Positions 1-8,428 of a DNA stretch of 64,000 nucleotides are shown in pieces. How positions within the stretch are numbered: position 1 is the stretch's first letter; the number at the start of each line of letters is the position of its first letter. Below the pieces are notes generated by a model. It was not told the origin of the DNA. It did no database searches and saw only the letters and a list, made by a program, of their open reading frames with translations. This DNA comes from JANQPD01 sp963715655 (GTDB lineage: Bacteria; Bacteroidota; Bacteroidia; Flavobacteriales; Schleiferiaceae): positions 1,674,001 through 1,738,000 of the forward strand of contig OY970262.1 in assembly GCA_963715655.1 (NCBI GenBank). The letters run 5' to 3'. Position numbers and translations under genes: made by a program.

Positions 1-330
1 CAAGAGGTGCTCAATGGCTACAAACTCATCACCCCAACTTTTGAGTAAGTTTTGTGCTTCATTTAATAAGCGATTTACATTTTGACTTAGGTAAATATTG
101 CCACCTTCTACTTTTGGGTAGGAGTGCACAATGCCTTGTATTGTTTTTGAAAACACATCTGTGGAAACTCCCAGTTTTTTTAAGAGAAAGGAGATTACGC
201 TTTCATCGGTTTCCCAAAGAGCTAATAAAAGATGACCAACTTCTATAGATTGGTTTTTACTGTTTTGGGCGATCAACTGTGCTTGCTGAATAGCCTGTTG
301 AGTTTTTATAGTGAATTTATTCTGATCCAT
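1..330 (-). CDS. clpB: ATP-dependent chaperone ClpB, N-terminal part (cut by window edge)
   Basis: The minus-strand frame opens with ATG at 330-328 and stays open for 110 codons to the window edge, so only the amino-terminal domain is present. The product begins MDQNKFTIKTQQAIQQAQ and contains the Clp N-domain pattern twice: 'SIEVGHLLLALWE' in the first repeat and 'FVAIEHLL' at the edge in the second. ClpB is a hexameric AAA+ disaggregase that works with DnaK to resolubilise aggregated proteins in the cytoplasm. The N-domain recognises substrates; the two AAA+ modules lie outside the window. ClpC or ClpA share this domain, but the 'K-F-T-x-K-x-Q-x-A-I-Q' start resembles ClpB of Bacteroidota best. 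No heat-shock promoter could be identified upstream. Confidence 0.85.
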   Translation of the reverse strand, partial: MDQNKFTIKTQQAIQQAQLIAQNSKNQSIEVGHLLLALWETDESVISFLLKKLGVSTDVFSKTIQGIVHSYPKVEGGNIYLSQNVNRLLNEAQNLLKSWGDEFVAIEHLL

Positions 331-435
331 TTTGTTGTTTCTGCCGCTAGGTCAATTATAGTTCCAAATCGAATACATTTACTCTTAACTGTTAATCCGT
401 CAGGTAGATCTCTTTTAACACTGAATTTATGGCAC

Positions 436-469
436 AAAAAAAGCCCCGCACAATATGGCGGGGCTTTTT
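436..469 (-). terminator. Rho-independent terminator of the T9SS cargo gene
   Basis: A 7-bp GC-rich stem (GCCCCGC at 443-449, GCGGGGC at 458-464) with an 8-nt loop is flanked by A7 (436-442) and T5 (465-469). It can therefore end transcription on the minus strand, and weakly on the plus strand. It lies about 25 bases past the stop of the large minus-strand gene and before clpB, so it separates the two units. Confidence 0.85.
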
Positions 470-488
470 AGTATTCTTAGCACTTGGT

Positions 489-3400
489 TTAATGTCTTAC
501 AATCAATTTTCTATTAATAGTAGTTCCTTCAAAAGAAATATTAATATTATACATGCCTGATTGCCATTTATTTGTTTCAAAGTAAATAGCATTAGATCCT
601 CTTTCAAATTTCTCAGTACGCATATCTACCATTTGTCCCATCATATTTGTTACCATTATACGCATTTCCCTATTTTCTGGAATGCTAAAGGGTAGGGCAC
701 TAATCTCACGTGAAGGGTTTGGTGCTAACTCACCAAAGAAAGTACTTTCAATAGGGTTGAATTCTTCCTGTCCTATTACAAAACCTGCACCTTCTGCAGT
801 TTGCTTTAGGCAGAAGTCATCAATTGCCCAACCTGCATACTCTATATCCCAATCAGATTCAAATCTAAATTTAAAAATAACTTGATCGCCTTGTGCAAAG
901 TTAAATACATATCTAGCCGAATCCCATCCACCTGAAGTGTCAGACCATCCTGGTTTAATAATATCTAGAGCATTTACAAAACGCGTGTTGTACCAATTTT
1001 TTTCGGCACTAAAGCCAATGGTTTGCCAATTTTTACCGCCATTGTCTGAAACCATAAATACACCACCATCGGTTGCGCGTTCGGTTTCAAAGTAGTGCAT
1101 AAATGAAACTTCATAATTTGTATCTTTTTGCACCACAAATACCGGTGTATATAAAGATGAACTATCTCTTGATTTATAATTATTGTCCAAATCGGTCATC
1201 CAAACATTAGGGGCAGAAAAAGCTGCTGGAAACTGTATTGGTACTCCTTTTTCCCAGCTGTATCGTTTAGGGTCTGATTCATATGTATAATTATTCAGTC
1301 CAAAAAAATCAAACGTGGTAGCGGGGCCATCAAAATTATTGCAATATTCACTATTTGTAGTATTATCAAATATAAATTCATCTAATACTCTAATTTGCAC
1401 GCATAAGGTGTCGTCTTGCGGTCGGTCATCTTTATTTTTAAAATTTGGATAAGTAGTAATTACACATACATCATGCAGCCCGGCTGTTGCATTTGCTGCT
1501 GGAATTACATATTTGTACTGTCTTAATACTTTTTTACCTTCTGTAATAAACACGGTAGCCGAATCTAAATATACAGTATCTGGATCTAATACAAGTCTTT
1601 GAGCTTGAGGTAAATTAACATCCCAAATCACTTGCTGCACATACGTACGTAGCAATTGCTTACCTGTATTTTGTACAGTTATTGCTAATGGTTGTGCATT
1701 ACCAGGCACTGGTAAAGGATTAACCGTTGTTAACTTTACCGGTGAGGCAGAATGTTGGGGAGGCACTATAACAGCAAAATTGTCAATAGACCAACCACCA
1801 ATAACGGTACCTGGAGATAAATTTGAATTAAACCTAAATCTCATTGCTAAGTCTGCAGTAGAGGTATTGAAGAAATCCACAGGATACCAACTAGGTGTCC
1901 AACCATTAGGATCCAACCCGTTAGTCCAACCACCAGTACCATTAGGCTTAGCACCACTAATTAATTTATTATCAGCATTTGTTCCTACCGCACTACCAAA
2001 CCAATTTAAACCCAGCGTTGGATCTGATCCCACCACGGGAGACCAATTTCCGGCTACTCTACCATCGGAATATTCAATTGTTCCCGCAGCATTATTTGTA
2101 AAAGCTCCGTTGTGATAAAAGAATACTTCCGCAGCAAAAATGGAGTCAAACCCATAAAAAGAAGGTAACAGCAGCACTTCTGATGTTCCTGTAACAATTG
2201 CTCCTTCTTTATTAACCGTCCATGCATTAGGAGTAGAAAAGCCATTTAAAAATGGAGTTCCAGGATTACCCAACTCCCATTGGCGAAAACCAGAACCCGT
2301 GGGGGCAAAACCGGTAGAAGAAAAAGCGCAACTATCAAAGTTATCTGAAAAAGGTATTGCAAAACGGCCAAGGCGCGTTACGTTTTTCTTAACCGTATCA
2401 TTTTCAGCAAAGCCATCGCCAGTTAAATCAGTATATACTTTCATTACAAACTCACCAACTGGGTATACTAAGGGTGGGGTAGAATTTACAATATCAAAGT
2501 CTACATCAATATTGCTATTAGCATTTACAGTGGATGTAGTAGTGTATCGGTAGGTTTGTGGAGTGCCTTGATTACAAAGCGGTATTATTTCAATAACTAA
2601 AGGAACATTGGAAATATCGTTATCTGTATAATTTTCAATACGTACACGCGGAACTGTGTTACCTTCGGCAGAAATCGCAATATTAGGGCGTTGTAATCTG
2701 CTTATACCAACATCATTGGTTGATTTATTATAAACGTGGATATTATCAATAGCAATATCTGCCGAAGCACCGCCAGCAGACCTACTACCTTTAATCCTAA
2801 TTTTAACCTTTAATCCAGCTAACTGTAACAAGTCCACTTTAGCCACTTGCCAATCACTTACCTCATTAGTAAAAGTACTTGCAACTGAACTTCTAAGAAT
2901 AGTGCTACCAGTTACTAATTGCCAATTTTCACAAGAATTTTCCAATGCATACTCAATTTCCAAACGGTTAATATCTGCACCATACATATGATATAAGAAT
3001 GTCATTTGAGGATTACTCATTCCTGTAAAATCAAAACATTTGGTGGTTTGTAAAAAAGTATTTACGTTACCTGTAGCAGCACCTGCGGAAGTAGAAGAAG
3101 AAGTGTACGCATATTTACCATCAGCCTCAAAATAATATCCTCTCCAAGGACCTGTATTTCGGGTTGGCGTCAATTCACGACCAATTTGCCAACCGTAATT
3201 TTTATCTTTACCATTCGTAAGCTTAAAGTTTGAATTAGTAAAACTAAAATTACGACTACCTACTATACCTCCTTCAAATTTTTCGACATACGGAAAATTT
3301 GAAAATAGAGAAGTTACTTCAATATTTTTACTGATTAAGGTGTCATTAGTTTTATTTGCATCTAAAGGATCATCTGTCCATACTTTAACTCGGTAATTAC

Positions 3401-5387
3401 CAATCATATTTAAATTAGCTTTTTGCTTAAAGGTAAAACTCCCTATATCTCCTGTGGAAAAGCTTCCATAGATGGAGTCTCGTTCAATTGGTCCGTTATT
3501 AATTTGGTAAGCAAAAGGAATAAACGTTACATCATCACAACCTGCATGACGGAATGTAATTGTCACATCTTCAGCTGAAGTGTACGTACAATTTCCAACA
3601 CATGGTGATTGAAGTTCCAACACCTCAAACTCCTTAGGCTGAGGTTTAAATACTTTAAAATCATCAATAGCCATATCCCCTCTAACCCCCGCACCTCTAA
3701 AAGCTTTTAATCTTAAACGTACAAACGTTCCTACATAAGGGGTTAAATCAACAATAAATCTTTTCCATTGCTGGGTAGCGCTATCTTGCTGTTGCCCTGT
3801 TATTGTATCTACAGGTGTAAATTGGGCGTTGTTGGTTCCATCATCTATTTCTACTGAAATTCTATTAATTTGATCTCCATACATGTGATACCAAAATTCC
3901 CAAGCCATACAACCTGTTTGGTTGGTTAAATCAATACAAGGAGTAACAAGGTTAGTAAAACTTCCAAAACTACCTTGATCAGCTTCAGTATATAGATATT
4001 GTGTGCCAGAGGGAGTATGATTACTAAATGGACCTGTAAGGTTAGTTGCGGTAGGAGAAGTACCTCTAACCGACCACGCATAACCCGTTTGTGTTGGGTT
4101 GGGAGCAACTGTCCAGTATTTTCCAGTAACATCGCCAGCAGGAAATGTTCCTCTATACAAGTTGCTAGCAGGATCACTACCCGGCCCTTGTCCTATTAGA
4201 AATTCCGGAGATTCAAAATCTTCAACCCAAGGAAAAGTACTCACGATAGTGGGTAATACGCCACAAAATGGATTTCCACATTTATTAGGATAGCCTGGTT
4301 CTGGGTAAAAGGTGTAATAGGGTTGAACAAGCGAATCAGGAAGACGTGATGTGTTAGGACATGCGTTATCATACGCTCTTAAAAAATACTCTACGGTATC
4401 GCCCACCAATATATTTCTTAAGGTATCTCTATACTCTTGCCAGCCGGCAATACCATTTATAAACGGTGTATGCCCGGTTGTATTTAAAGAATCAATATTC
4501 CAAGTGGTAGTTCCTTTTTTTCTCCAACGCAGTACAATATCCGCTATACCAGAAGTATCATCTCTTGCAGCAACGGCCACATAATAAGTACCAGCAGTAT
4601 CTCTTACAATACCGTTTTCCGGTTTGTTGGCTATACAACCAAGACCACCTTGCGTATTGGGATTTTGAGCATACGTAAACGTCATACTTGGCGGGGTTAA
4701 CTCGCAAGATGATTTTAACAATAAGATATCATCTAAATAAAAACCGGAACCAAAAGTGGTAGGCCCCATTGGTGTTGTGGCCGGAAATTTACCTGCATAA
4801 TCTACTAAAAATCTTATTTGACAATTTTTATATCCTAAACCGGCAGGGCCTTCAAAAACGTTGGTGAAATCATACGATTCTCTTCTCCACCATGAATTTG
4901 TTGGATTTGAATTAGCGGTTGTTTGCCATATATTATTGTCAAAACTATACACAACAGGATTAAATCGCGTAGGGGCGGGAGGAGAAGTTGTTTGCGCAAA
5001 TCCAGGTACGGGGCCTCTATATTCCGTAGTTAAAGCAGGTTGCCAAGTAACACCACTATCAATAGACGTTTGAACACTCGCGAAACTTAAGAAATACAGT
5101 TTTGCAATTTGGTAATAGCTAAAAAACACAAAACGCTTTCCATTTTGTGTACTGAAAACCGGAAACTCTAAAGTATCGGTATAGCGCGGAGCTTGTTTAC
5201 CTGAATTTAAAAGGGAATGATTTGCGGAAACAAATACCGAAGTGGTATCGCGCCAACTTGGAGGATACACCCAATCAGCCGGAATTCTAGGGGTTCCTTC
5301 AAAATTTTCTTTAATTACGGTGTCAATTTGTGCGTTGGCGGAGAGGCCAAAAACTACTAAACCAACTAGGAGTATAAACTTCCTCAT
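489..5387 (-). CDS. Very large secreted T9SS cargo protein with five MAM/jelly-roll-like modules
   Basis: About 1632 residues. The start at 5387 is preferred over an in-frame ATG at 5441 because MRKFILLVGLVVFGLSANAQ is a clean Sec signal peptide and a TAnnTTTG promoter box lies between the two ATGs. The last roughly 80 residues (LAPNPS..., MTVTN-MMGQ-like core, ending RKLIVRH) form a type A T9SS C-terminal sorting domain, so the protein should cross the outer membrane by type IX secretion. The body has about five similar blocks. Each opens with a '[PW]-x-x-[DEK]-x-F-[DE]' strand (ENFEG, VEDFE, VEKFE, DNFDS, NNFDG) and closes with 'x-I-D-[DN]' (YLDDI, AIDDF, AIDNI, SIDNF, AIDDF), the look of MAM or carbohydrate-binding jelly-roll folds. 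Adhesion or glycan binding is an inference. No catalytic motif is evident. It stands alone with its own promoter and terminator. Confidence 0.85.
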   Translation of the reverse strand: MRKFILLVGLVVFGLSANAQIDTVIKENFEGTPRIPADWVYPPSWRDTTSVFVSANHSLLNSGKQAPRYTDTLEFPVFSTQNGKRFVFFSYYQIAKLYFLSFASVQTSIDSGVTWQPALTTEYRGPVPGFAQTTSPPAPTRFNPVVYSFDNNIWQTTANSNPTNSWWRRESYDFTNVFEGPAGLGYKNCQIRFLVDYAGKFPATTPMGPTTFGSGFYLDDILLLKSSCELTPPSMTFTYAQNPNTQGGLGCIANKPENGIVRDTAGTYYVAVAARDDTSGIADIVLRWRKKGTTTWNIDSLNTTGHTPFINGIAGWQEYRDTLRNILVGDTVEYFLRAYDNACPNTSRLPDSLVQPYYTFYPEPGYPNKCGNPFCGVLPTIVSTFPWVEDFESPEFLIGQGPGSDPASNLYRGTFPAGDVTGKYWTVAPNPTQTGYAWSVRGTSPTATNLTGPFSNHTPSGTQYLYTEADQGSFGSFTNLVTPCIDLTNQTGCMAWEFWYHMYGDQINRISVEIDDGTNNAQFTPVDTITGQQQDSATQQWKRFIVDLTPYVGTFVRLRLKAFRGAGVRGDMAIDDFKVFKPQPKEFEVLELQSPCVGNCTYTSAEDVTITFRHAGCDDVTFIPFAYQINNGPIERDSIYGSFSTGDIGSFTFKQKANLNMIGNYRVKVWTDDPLDANKTNDTLISKNIEVTSLFSNFPYVEKFEGGIVGSRNFSFTNSNFKLTNGKDKNYGWQIGRELTPTRNTGPWRGYYFEADGKYAYTSSSTSAGAATGNVNTFLQTTKCFDFTGMSNPQMTFLYHMYGADINRLEIEYALENSCENWQLVTGSTILRSSVASTFTNEVSDWQVAKVDLLQLAGLKVKIRIKGSRSAGGASADIAIDNIHVYNKSTNDVGISRLQRPNIAISAEGNTVPRVRIENYTDNDISNVPLVIEIIPLCNQGTPQTYRYTTTSTVNANSNIDVDFDIVNSTPPLVYPVGEFVMKVYTDLTGDGFAENDTVKKNVTRLGRFAIPFSDNFDSCAFSSTGFAPTGSGFRQWELGNPGTPFLNGFSTPNAWTVNKEGAIVTGTSEVLLLPSFYGFDSIFAAEVFFYHNGAFTNNAAGTIEYSDGRVAGNWSPVVGSDPTLGLNWFGSAVGTNADNKLISGAKPNGTGGWTNGLDPNGWTPSWYPVDFFNTSTADLAMRFRFNSNLSPGTVIGGWSIDNFAVIVPPQHSASPVKLTTVNPLPVPGNAQPLAITVQNTGKQLLRTYVQQVIWDVNLPQAQRLVLDPDTVYLDSATVFITEGKKVLRQYKYVIPAANATAGLHDVCVITTYPNFKNKDDRPQDDTLCVQIRVLDEFIFDNTTNSEYCNNFDGPATTFDFFGLNNYTYESDPKRYSWEKGVPIQFPAAFSAPNVWMTDLDNNYKSRDSSSLYTPVFVVQKDTNYEVSFMHYFETERATDGGVFMVSDNGGKNWQTIGFSAEKNWYNTRFVNALDIIKPGWSDTSGGWDSARYVFNFAQGDQVIFKFRFESDWDIEYAGWAIDDFCLKQTAEGAGFVIGQEEFNPIESTFFGELAPNPSREISALPFSIPENREMRIMVTNMMGQMVDMRTEKFERGSNAIYFETNKWQSGMYNINISFEGTTINRKLIVRH

Positions 5388-5428
5388 AAAATATAAACTT
5401 AATTTATCTTTATTATCTGCTGTACCCA

Positions 5429-5436
5429 CAAATATA
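5429..5436 (-). promoter_or_regulatory. Bacteroidota -7 promoter box (TATATTTG) for the T9SS cargo gene
   Basis: Minus-strand TATATTTG matches the phylum's TAnnTTTG -7 consensus and lies about 40 bases upstream of the chosen start at 5387. No convincing -33 TTTG was found. The box lies inside the longer reading frame that begins at 5441, which supports the shorter start. Confidence 0.45.
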
Positions 5437-5485
5437 TGCATCTATATGCACTTATACAGGTGCGTTTATTAAAGTGCGACTTTAA

Positions 5486-6094
5486 TTATTTTACGTTAAG
5501 ATTAAAGAGTTCTTGCTCGGCTATAAAACCGCGTAAATTATCGTTAGGCAAAACTTGGCCTACACCAGAAGGAGTGCCGGTAAAAATGACATCACCAATT
5601 TTTAAGGTGAAATATTTTGAAACTTCACTAATAATTTTATTTACTGAAAACAGCATTTCACCTGTATTTACTTTTTGTGCAACTATTTCGTTTTTAAATA
5701 GTTTTATATTTAAATCTTGAATATTATTATCGGCCAAATCAATCCATTTACCAAGCATTGCTGAGTTGTCAAAGGCTTTTGCCTTTTCCCACGGCAATCC
5801 TTTTTCTTTTAACTCTTGTTGCAAATCGCGTGCGGTAAAATCTAAACCTACCGTAATTTGATGGTAATAGTTAGCGGCAAATTTTTCTTGAATGTGCTTG
5901 CCAATTTTATTTATGCGCACCACAAGTTCTAGTTCATATTGCACATTTTTACTAAAATCAGGAATAAAAAATGGATTTCGTTTGGGAATTAAAGCGGTTT
6001 CTGGTTTTAAAAAAATCACGGGTTCAGTAGGTAGTGCGTTGTTCAATTCCTTAGCATGATCAGCATAATTTCTACCAATACAAATTATTTTCAT
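5486..6094 (-). CDS. Fumarylacetoacetate hydrolase family protein (acylpyruvase/FAHD1-like)
   Basis: The 202-residue product starts MKIICIGRNYADHAKELNN and ends with the family signature 'LKIGDVIFTGTPSGVG'. These match the compact FAH fold of FAHD1-type acylpyruvases, oxaloacetate decarboxylases and 2-hydroxyhepta-2,4-diene-1,7-dioate isomerases. The family uses a divalent metal bound by acidic residues to cleave or isomerise C-C bonds next to carbonyls; the substrate cannot be read from sequence. Its ATG overlaps the TGA of the exonuclease gene upstream by four bases (6091-6094), so the two are translationally coupled. The length is normal for the short class, which lacks the N-terminal domain of true fumarylacetoacetase. 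Confidence 0.85.
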   Translation of the reverse strand: MKIICIGRNYADHAKELNNALPTEPVIFLKPETALIPKRNPFFIPDFSKNVQYELELVVRINKIGKHIQEKFAANYYHQITVGLDFTARDLQQELKEKGLPWEKAKAFDNSAMLGKWIDLADNNIQDLNIKLFKNEIVAQKVNTGEMLFSVNKIISEVSKYFTLKIGDVIFTGTPSGVGQVLPNDNLRGFIAEQELFNLNVK

Positions 6095-6861
6095 TGTTGC
6101 AGCTTTCTTAGCTTTATGGCGGTTAGTACTTTTTTAGTGTAAAGCGGAAATTCTGCTTTTTGCATCCAACCGTAATAACCGGGGTCTTGATCAAATACAT
6201 CTTCTACACGCTTGCCGCGATATTTTCCAAAACTAAATATTTCTTCATCTTTATCATTTAAGGTAATAAACCCGGCAAAATCAGCGGCTCTAAAACGATT
6301 ACTAAATTCTGAAAGTTGCTTTACATCATTCTCTAAATCATCAGGATACCTGTCTAATTGTGCCTTTAAAATTTCATAGGTAGCATTTGTATCCGCCTCA
6401 GCGGTGTGCGCGTTATCCAACGTTTTATCACAATAAAAAACGTAAGCAGCGCCAAGCGTGCGTTTTTCCATTTTGTGAAAAATATTTTGCACATCCACAG
6501 CTAGTCTTTTGCTAAAATCAAAATCAATTTCTGCACGTAAAAACTCTTCGGCCAGCATAGGAATGTCAAATTTGTTTGAGTTATAACCCGCCAAATCACT
6601 ATCCTTAATCATGTCATGTATGCGATGCCCTAATTCTTTAAAAGTAGGCTCATTCGCAATTTTAGCATCGTCAATGCCATGCAGTGCAGTAGTTTCTGCT
6701 GGTATGGGGCGTTCAGGGTTTACCAGCCAAGTTTTACTTTCTTTGTTTCCATTAGGGAAAACTTTTAAAATACTTATTTCCACCACACGATCTTTAGTAA
6801 GATTTATGCCGGTGGTTTCTAAATCAAAAAAGCAAATAGGGCGTGTTAGTTTTAGTTCCAT
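6091..6861 (-). CDS. 3'-5' exonuclease, DEDDh (DnaQ/ExoX-like) family
   Basis: The 256-residue protein carries the three exonuclease motifs in order: ExoI 'FFDLETTG' near residue 12, ExoII around 'YNSNKFDIPML', and ExoIII 'HTAEADTNAT', which is the H-x4-D form of the DEDDh subclass. The C-terminal 50 residues ('FSFGKYRGKRVEDV', then 'DPGYYGWM') resemble the small domain found after the nuclease in exodeoxyribonuclease X-like proteins. It probably trims 3' ends of DNA in repair or proofreading; it is too short and too isolated to be called the polymerase III epsilon subunit. It overlaps the FAH gene by four bases. Upstream, 76 bases separate it from the E2 gene, and they contain a terminator, so it probably has its own promoter. 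Confidence 0.85.
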   Translation of the reverse strand: MELKLTRPICFFDLETTGINLTKDRVVEISILKVFPNGNKESKTWLVNPERPIPAETTALHGIDDAKIANEPTFKELGHRIHDMIKDSDLAGYNSNKFDIPMLAEEFLRAEIDFDFSKRLAVDVQNIFHKMEKRTLGAAYVFYCDKTLDNAHTAEADTNATYEILKAQLDRYPDDLENDVKQLSEFSNRFRAADFAGFITLNDKDEEIFSFGKYRGKRVEDVFDQDPGYYGWMQKAEFPLYTKKVLTAIKLRKLQQ

Positions 6862-6903
6862 ACAATTAGTTTGGTGTTAAAAATTTGTAGAATACTTTAA
6901 ATA

Positions 6904-6929
6904 AAAAATCCGGTAGAAACCGGATTTTT
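6904..6929 (-). terminator. Bidirectional-looking terminator after the E2 gene
   Basis: A perfect 11-bp inverted repeat (AAAAATCCGGT, 4-nt loop AGAA, ACCGGATTTTT) ends 9 bases past the stop of the acyltransferase gene. The A and T runs serve as U-tracts on either strand. Direction is assigned from the gene order. Confidence 0.8.
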
Positions 6930-6937
6930 CTTTGTTC

Positions 6938-8326
6938 TTAAATTTCTCTGTTTACATCAAAAGCTTCTAAGTAATCAGCCACACGCCTTACAAACATACC
7001 TCCTAACGCTCCATCTACCACACGGTGGTCATAGCTGTGCGATAAAAACATTTTGCTACGGATAGCTATAAAGTCACCTTCATCTGTTTCTACAACGGCT
7101 GGCTGTTTATTAATACTACCCGTTGCTAAAATGGCTACTTGTGGTTGGTTAATAATAGGCGTGCCCATTACGTTTCCAAAAGTTCCTACGTTGGTAAGTG
7201 TAAACGTACCTCCAGATATTTCATCGGGCATTAACTTGTTTTCGCGCGCACGTCTTGCCAAGTCATTCACCGTTTTTGTAAGCCCAATAAGGTTTAGTTG
7301 ATCTGCCTTTTTAATAACAGGTACAATTAAATTACCGCTAGGCAAAGCAGCCGCCATACCAATATTTATATCTCTACGCTTAATAATGTTGGTGCCATCT
7401 ACGGCCACGTTTATCATGGGAAAATCTTTAATGGCCTTTATAACCGCCTCCATAAAAAGAGGTGTAAAAGTCATTTTTTCTCCTTCGCGCTTTTCAAATC
7501 CATCTTTAATTTTGTTTCTCCATTTTACCATGTTGGTAACATCTACTTCTACAAAAGAAGTTACGTGGGGAGAGGTATGCTTACTCATCACCATGTGTTC
7601 CGCAATCATCTTGCGCATTCTGTCCATAGGTATAATCTCATCACCCTCAGCACTTTTTACCGGTGGCGCACTTTTTACTTCAATCTTACCTGTTGGCGCT
7701 GGAGAAGGAGCAGAGGCTTGTGGTTTTGGCGTTTCAGCTTTAGGTTCTTCTTTTTTCACTTCCTGTGGCGCTGGGCTTTCCTGTGATTTGGATGTACGTT
7801 TTTCCACATAATCCATAATATCTTTTTTGGTAACGCGGTTTTCCGCACCAGAACCGGTAAGTGTGTCTAATTCTTCCACACTCACATTTTCTTGCTTGGC
7901 AATGCTGCGTACCAAAGGACTGTAAAAATTACCGTTAGAACTTCTAGGTACCTCCGCTACGTTGGCGGTATTCATACCATTATTTACAATGCGTTCTGCA
8001 TCATTTGCTCTAGCCGGTTCTTTATGCTCTGTTTCTTTAGGTGCTTCCTTAGTTTCTTCCGGTGCATCGGTGTTTTCACTTGCTCCACCGGTTTCAATAA
8101 TGGCTATTGGTTCACCAACTTTTACAACATCATCTTCGCCAAAAAGCTTCTTTTTCAAAATACCTTCGGTGGGCGAAGGCACTTCACTATCAACTTTATC
8201 CGTTGCTATTTCAAGTACTGCTTCCTCCATGTCAATGCTGTCGCCTTCTTCTTTCAACCATTTTATAATGGTAGCTTCAGCCACACTTTCTCCCATTTTG
8301 GGCATGATGAGTTCTACTTGTGCCAT
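6938..8326 (-). CDS. Dihydrolipoamide acyltransferase (E2) of a 2-oxoacid dehydrogenase complex
   Basis: 462 residues with the full E2 architecture. A lipoyl domain spans residues 1-80, with the lipoylated lysine in 'EIATDKVDSEV' (Lys44). An Ala/Pro/Glu/Lys-rich linker follows, then a peripheral E3-binding domain near residues 130-170 ('SPLVRSIAKQENVSVEEL', 'NRVTKKDI'). A second Pro/Ala linker leads to the catalytic acyltransferase domain ending in the active-site motif 'SYDHRVVDGALGG' (His434, Asp438). It transfers the acyl group from E1 to CoA. It may be the branched-chain (BkdB-like) or pyruvate E2; a single lipoyl domain and no neighbouring E1 or E3 gene leave this open. The gene is isolated, with its own promoter box at 8373-8380 and a terminator at its end. 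Confidence 0.9.
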   Translation of the reverse strand: MAQVELIMPKMGESVAEATIIKWLKEEGDSIDMEEAVLEIATDKVDSEVPSPTEGILKKKLFGEDDVVKVGEPIAIIETGGASENTDAPEETKEAPKETEHKEPARANDAERIVNNGMNTANVAEVPRSSNGNFYSPLVRSIAKQENVSVEELDTLTGSGAENRVTKKDIMDYVEKRTSKSQESPAPQEVKKEEPKAETPKPQASAPSPAPTGKIEVKSAPPVKSAEGDEIIPMDRMRKMIAEHMVMSKHTSPHVTSFVEVDVTNMVKWRNKIKDGFEKREGEKMTFTPLFMEAVIKAIKDFPMINVAVDGTNIIKRRDINIGMAAALPSGNLIVPVIKKADQLNLIGLTKTVNDLARRARENKLMPDEISGGTFTLTNVGTFGNVMGTPIINQPQVAILATGSINKQPAVVETDEGDFIAIRSKMFLSHSYDHRVVDGALGGMFVRRVADYLEAFDVNREI

Positions 8327-8372
8327 GTATAGTTTTTTGATTTAATTCGCTTCTATTCTTCGTGTAGGGCGC

Positions 8373-8380
8373 CAAAGGTA
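8373..8380 (-). promoter_or_regulatory. -7 promoter box (TACCTTTG) of the E2 gene
   Basis: TACCTTTG on the minus strand fits TAnnTTTG exactly and lies 47 bases upstream of the E2 start. A TTTG at 8399-8396 could be the -33 element, although the 15-base spacing is short for the phylum. Confidence 0.5.
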
Positions 8381-8428
8381 AAAAATAAAAACCCACAAAT
8401 TGTTTAACCTTAAGGCTAGGTTTTTACA

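Noticed and set aside
232..471. Plus-strand frame over the start of clpB and the terminator
   Set aside because: It is antisense to the clpB N-domain and crosses the terminator hairpin; the protein resembles no family.
704..719. CACGTG-centred sequence as a parS site
   Set aside because: Only the central eight bases fit the parS consensus; the outer arms do not match, and it lies inside a coding region far from parAB. Other CACGTG sites (for example 40422) fit no better.
5388..5441. 18-codon N-terminal extension of the T9SS cargo protein
   Set aside because: It would put polar residues before a clear signal peptide and covers a TAnnTTTG box, so the start at 5387 is preferred.
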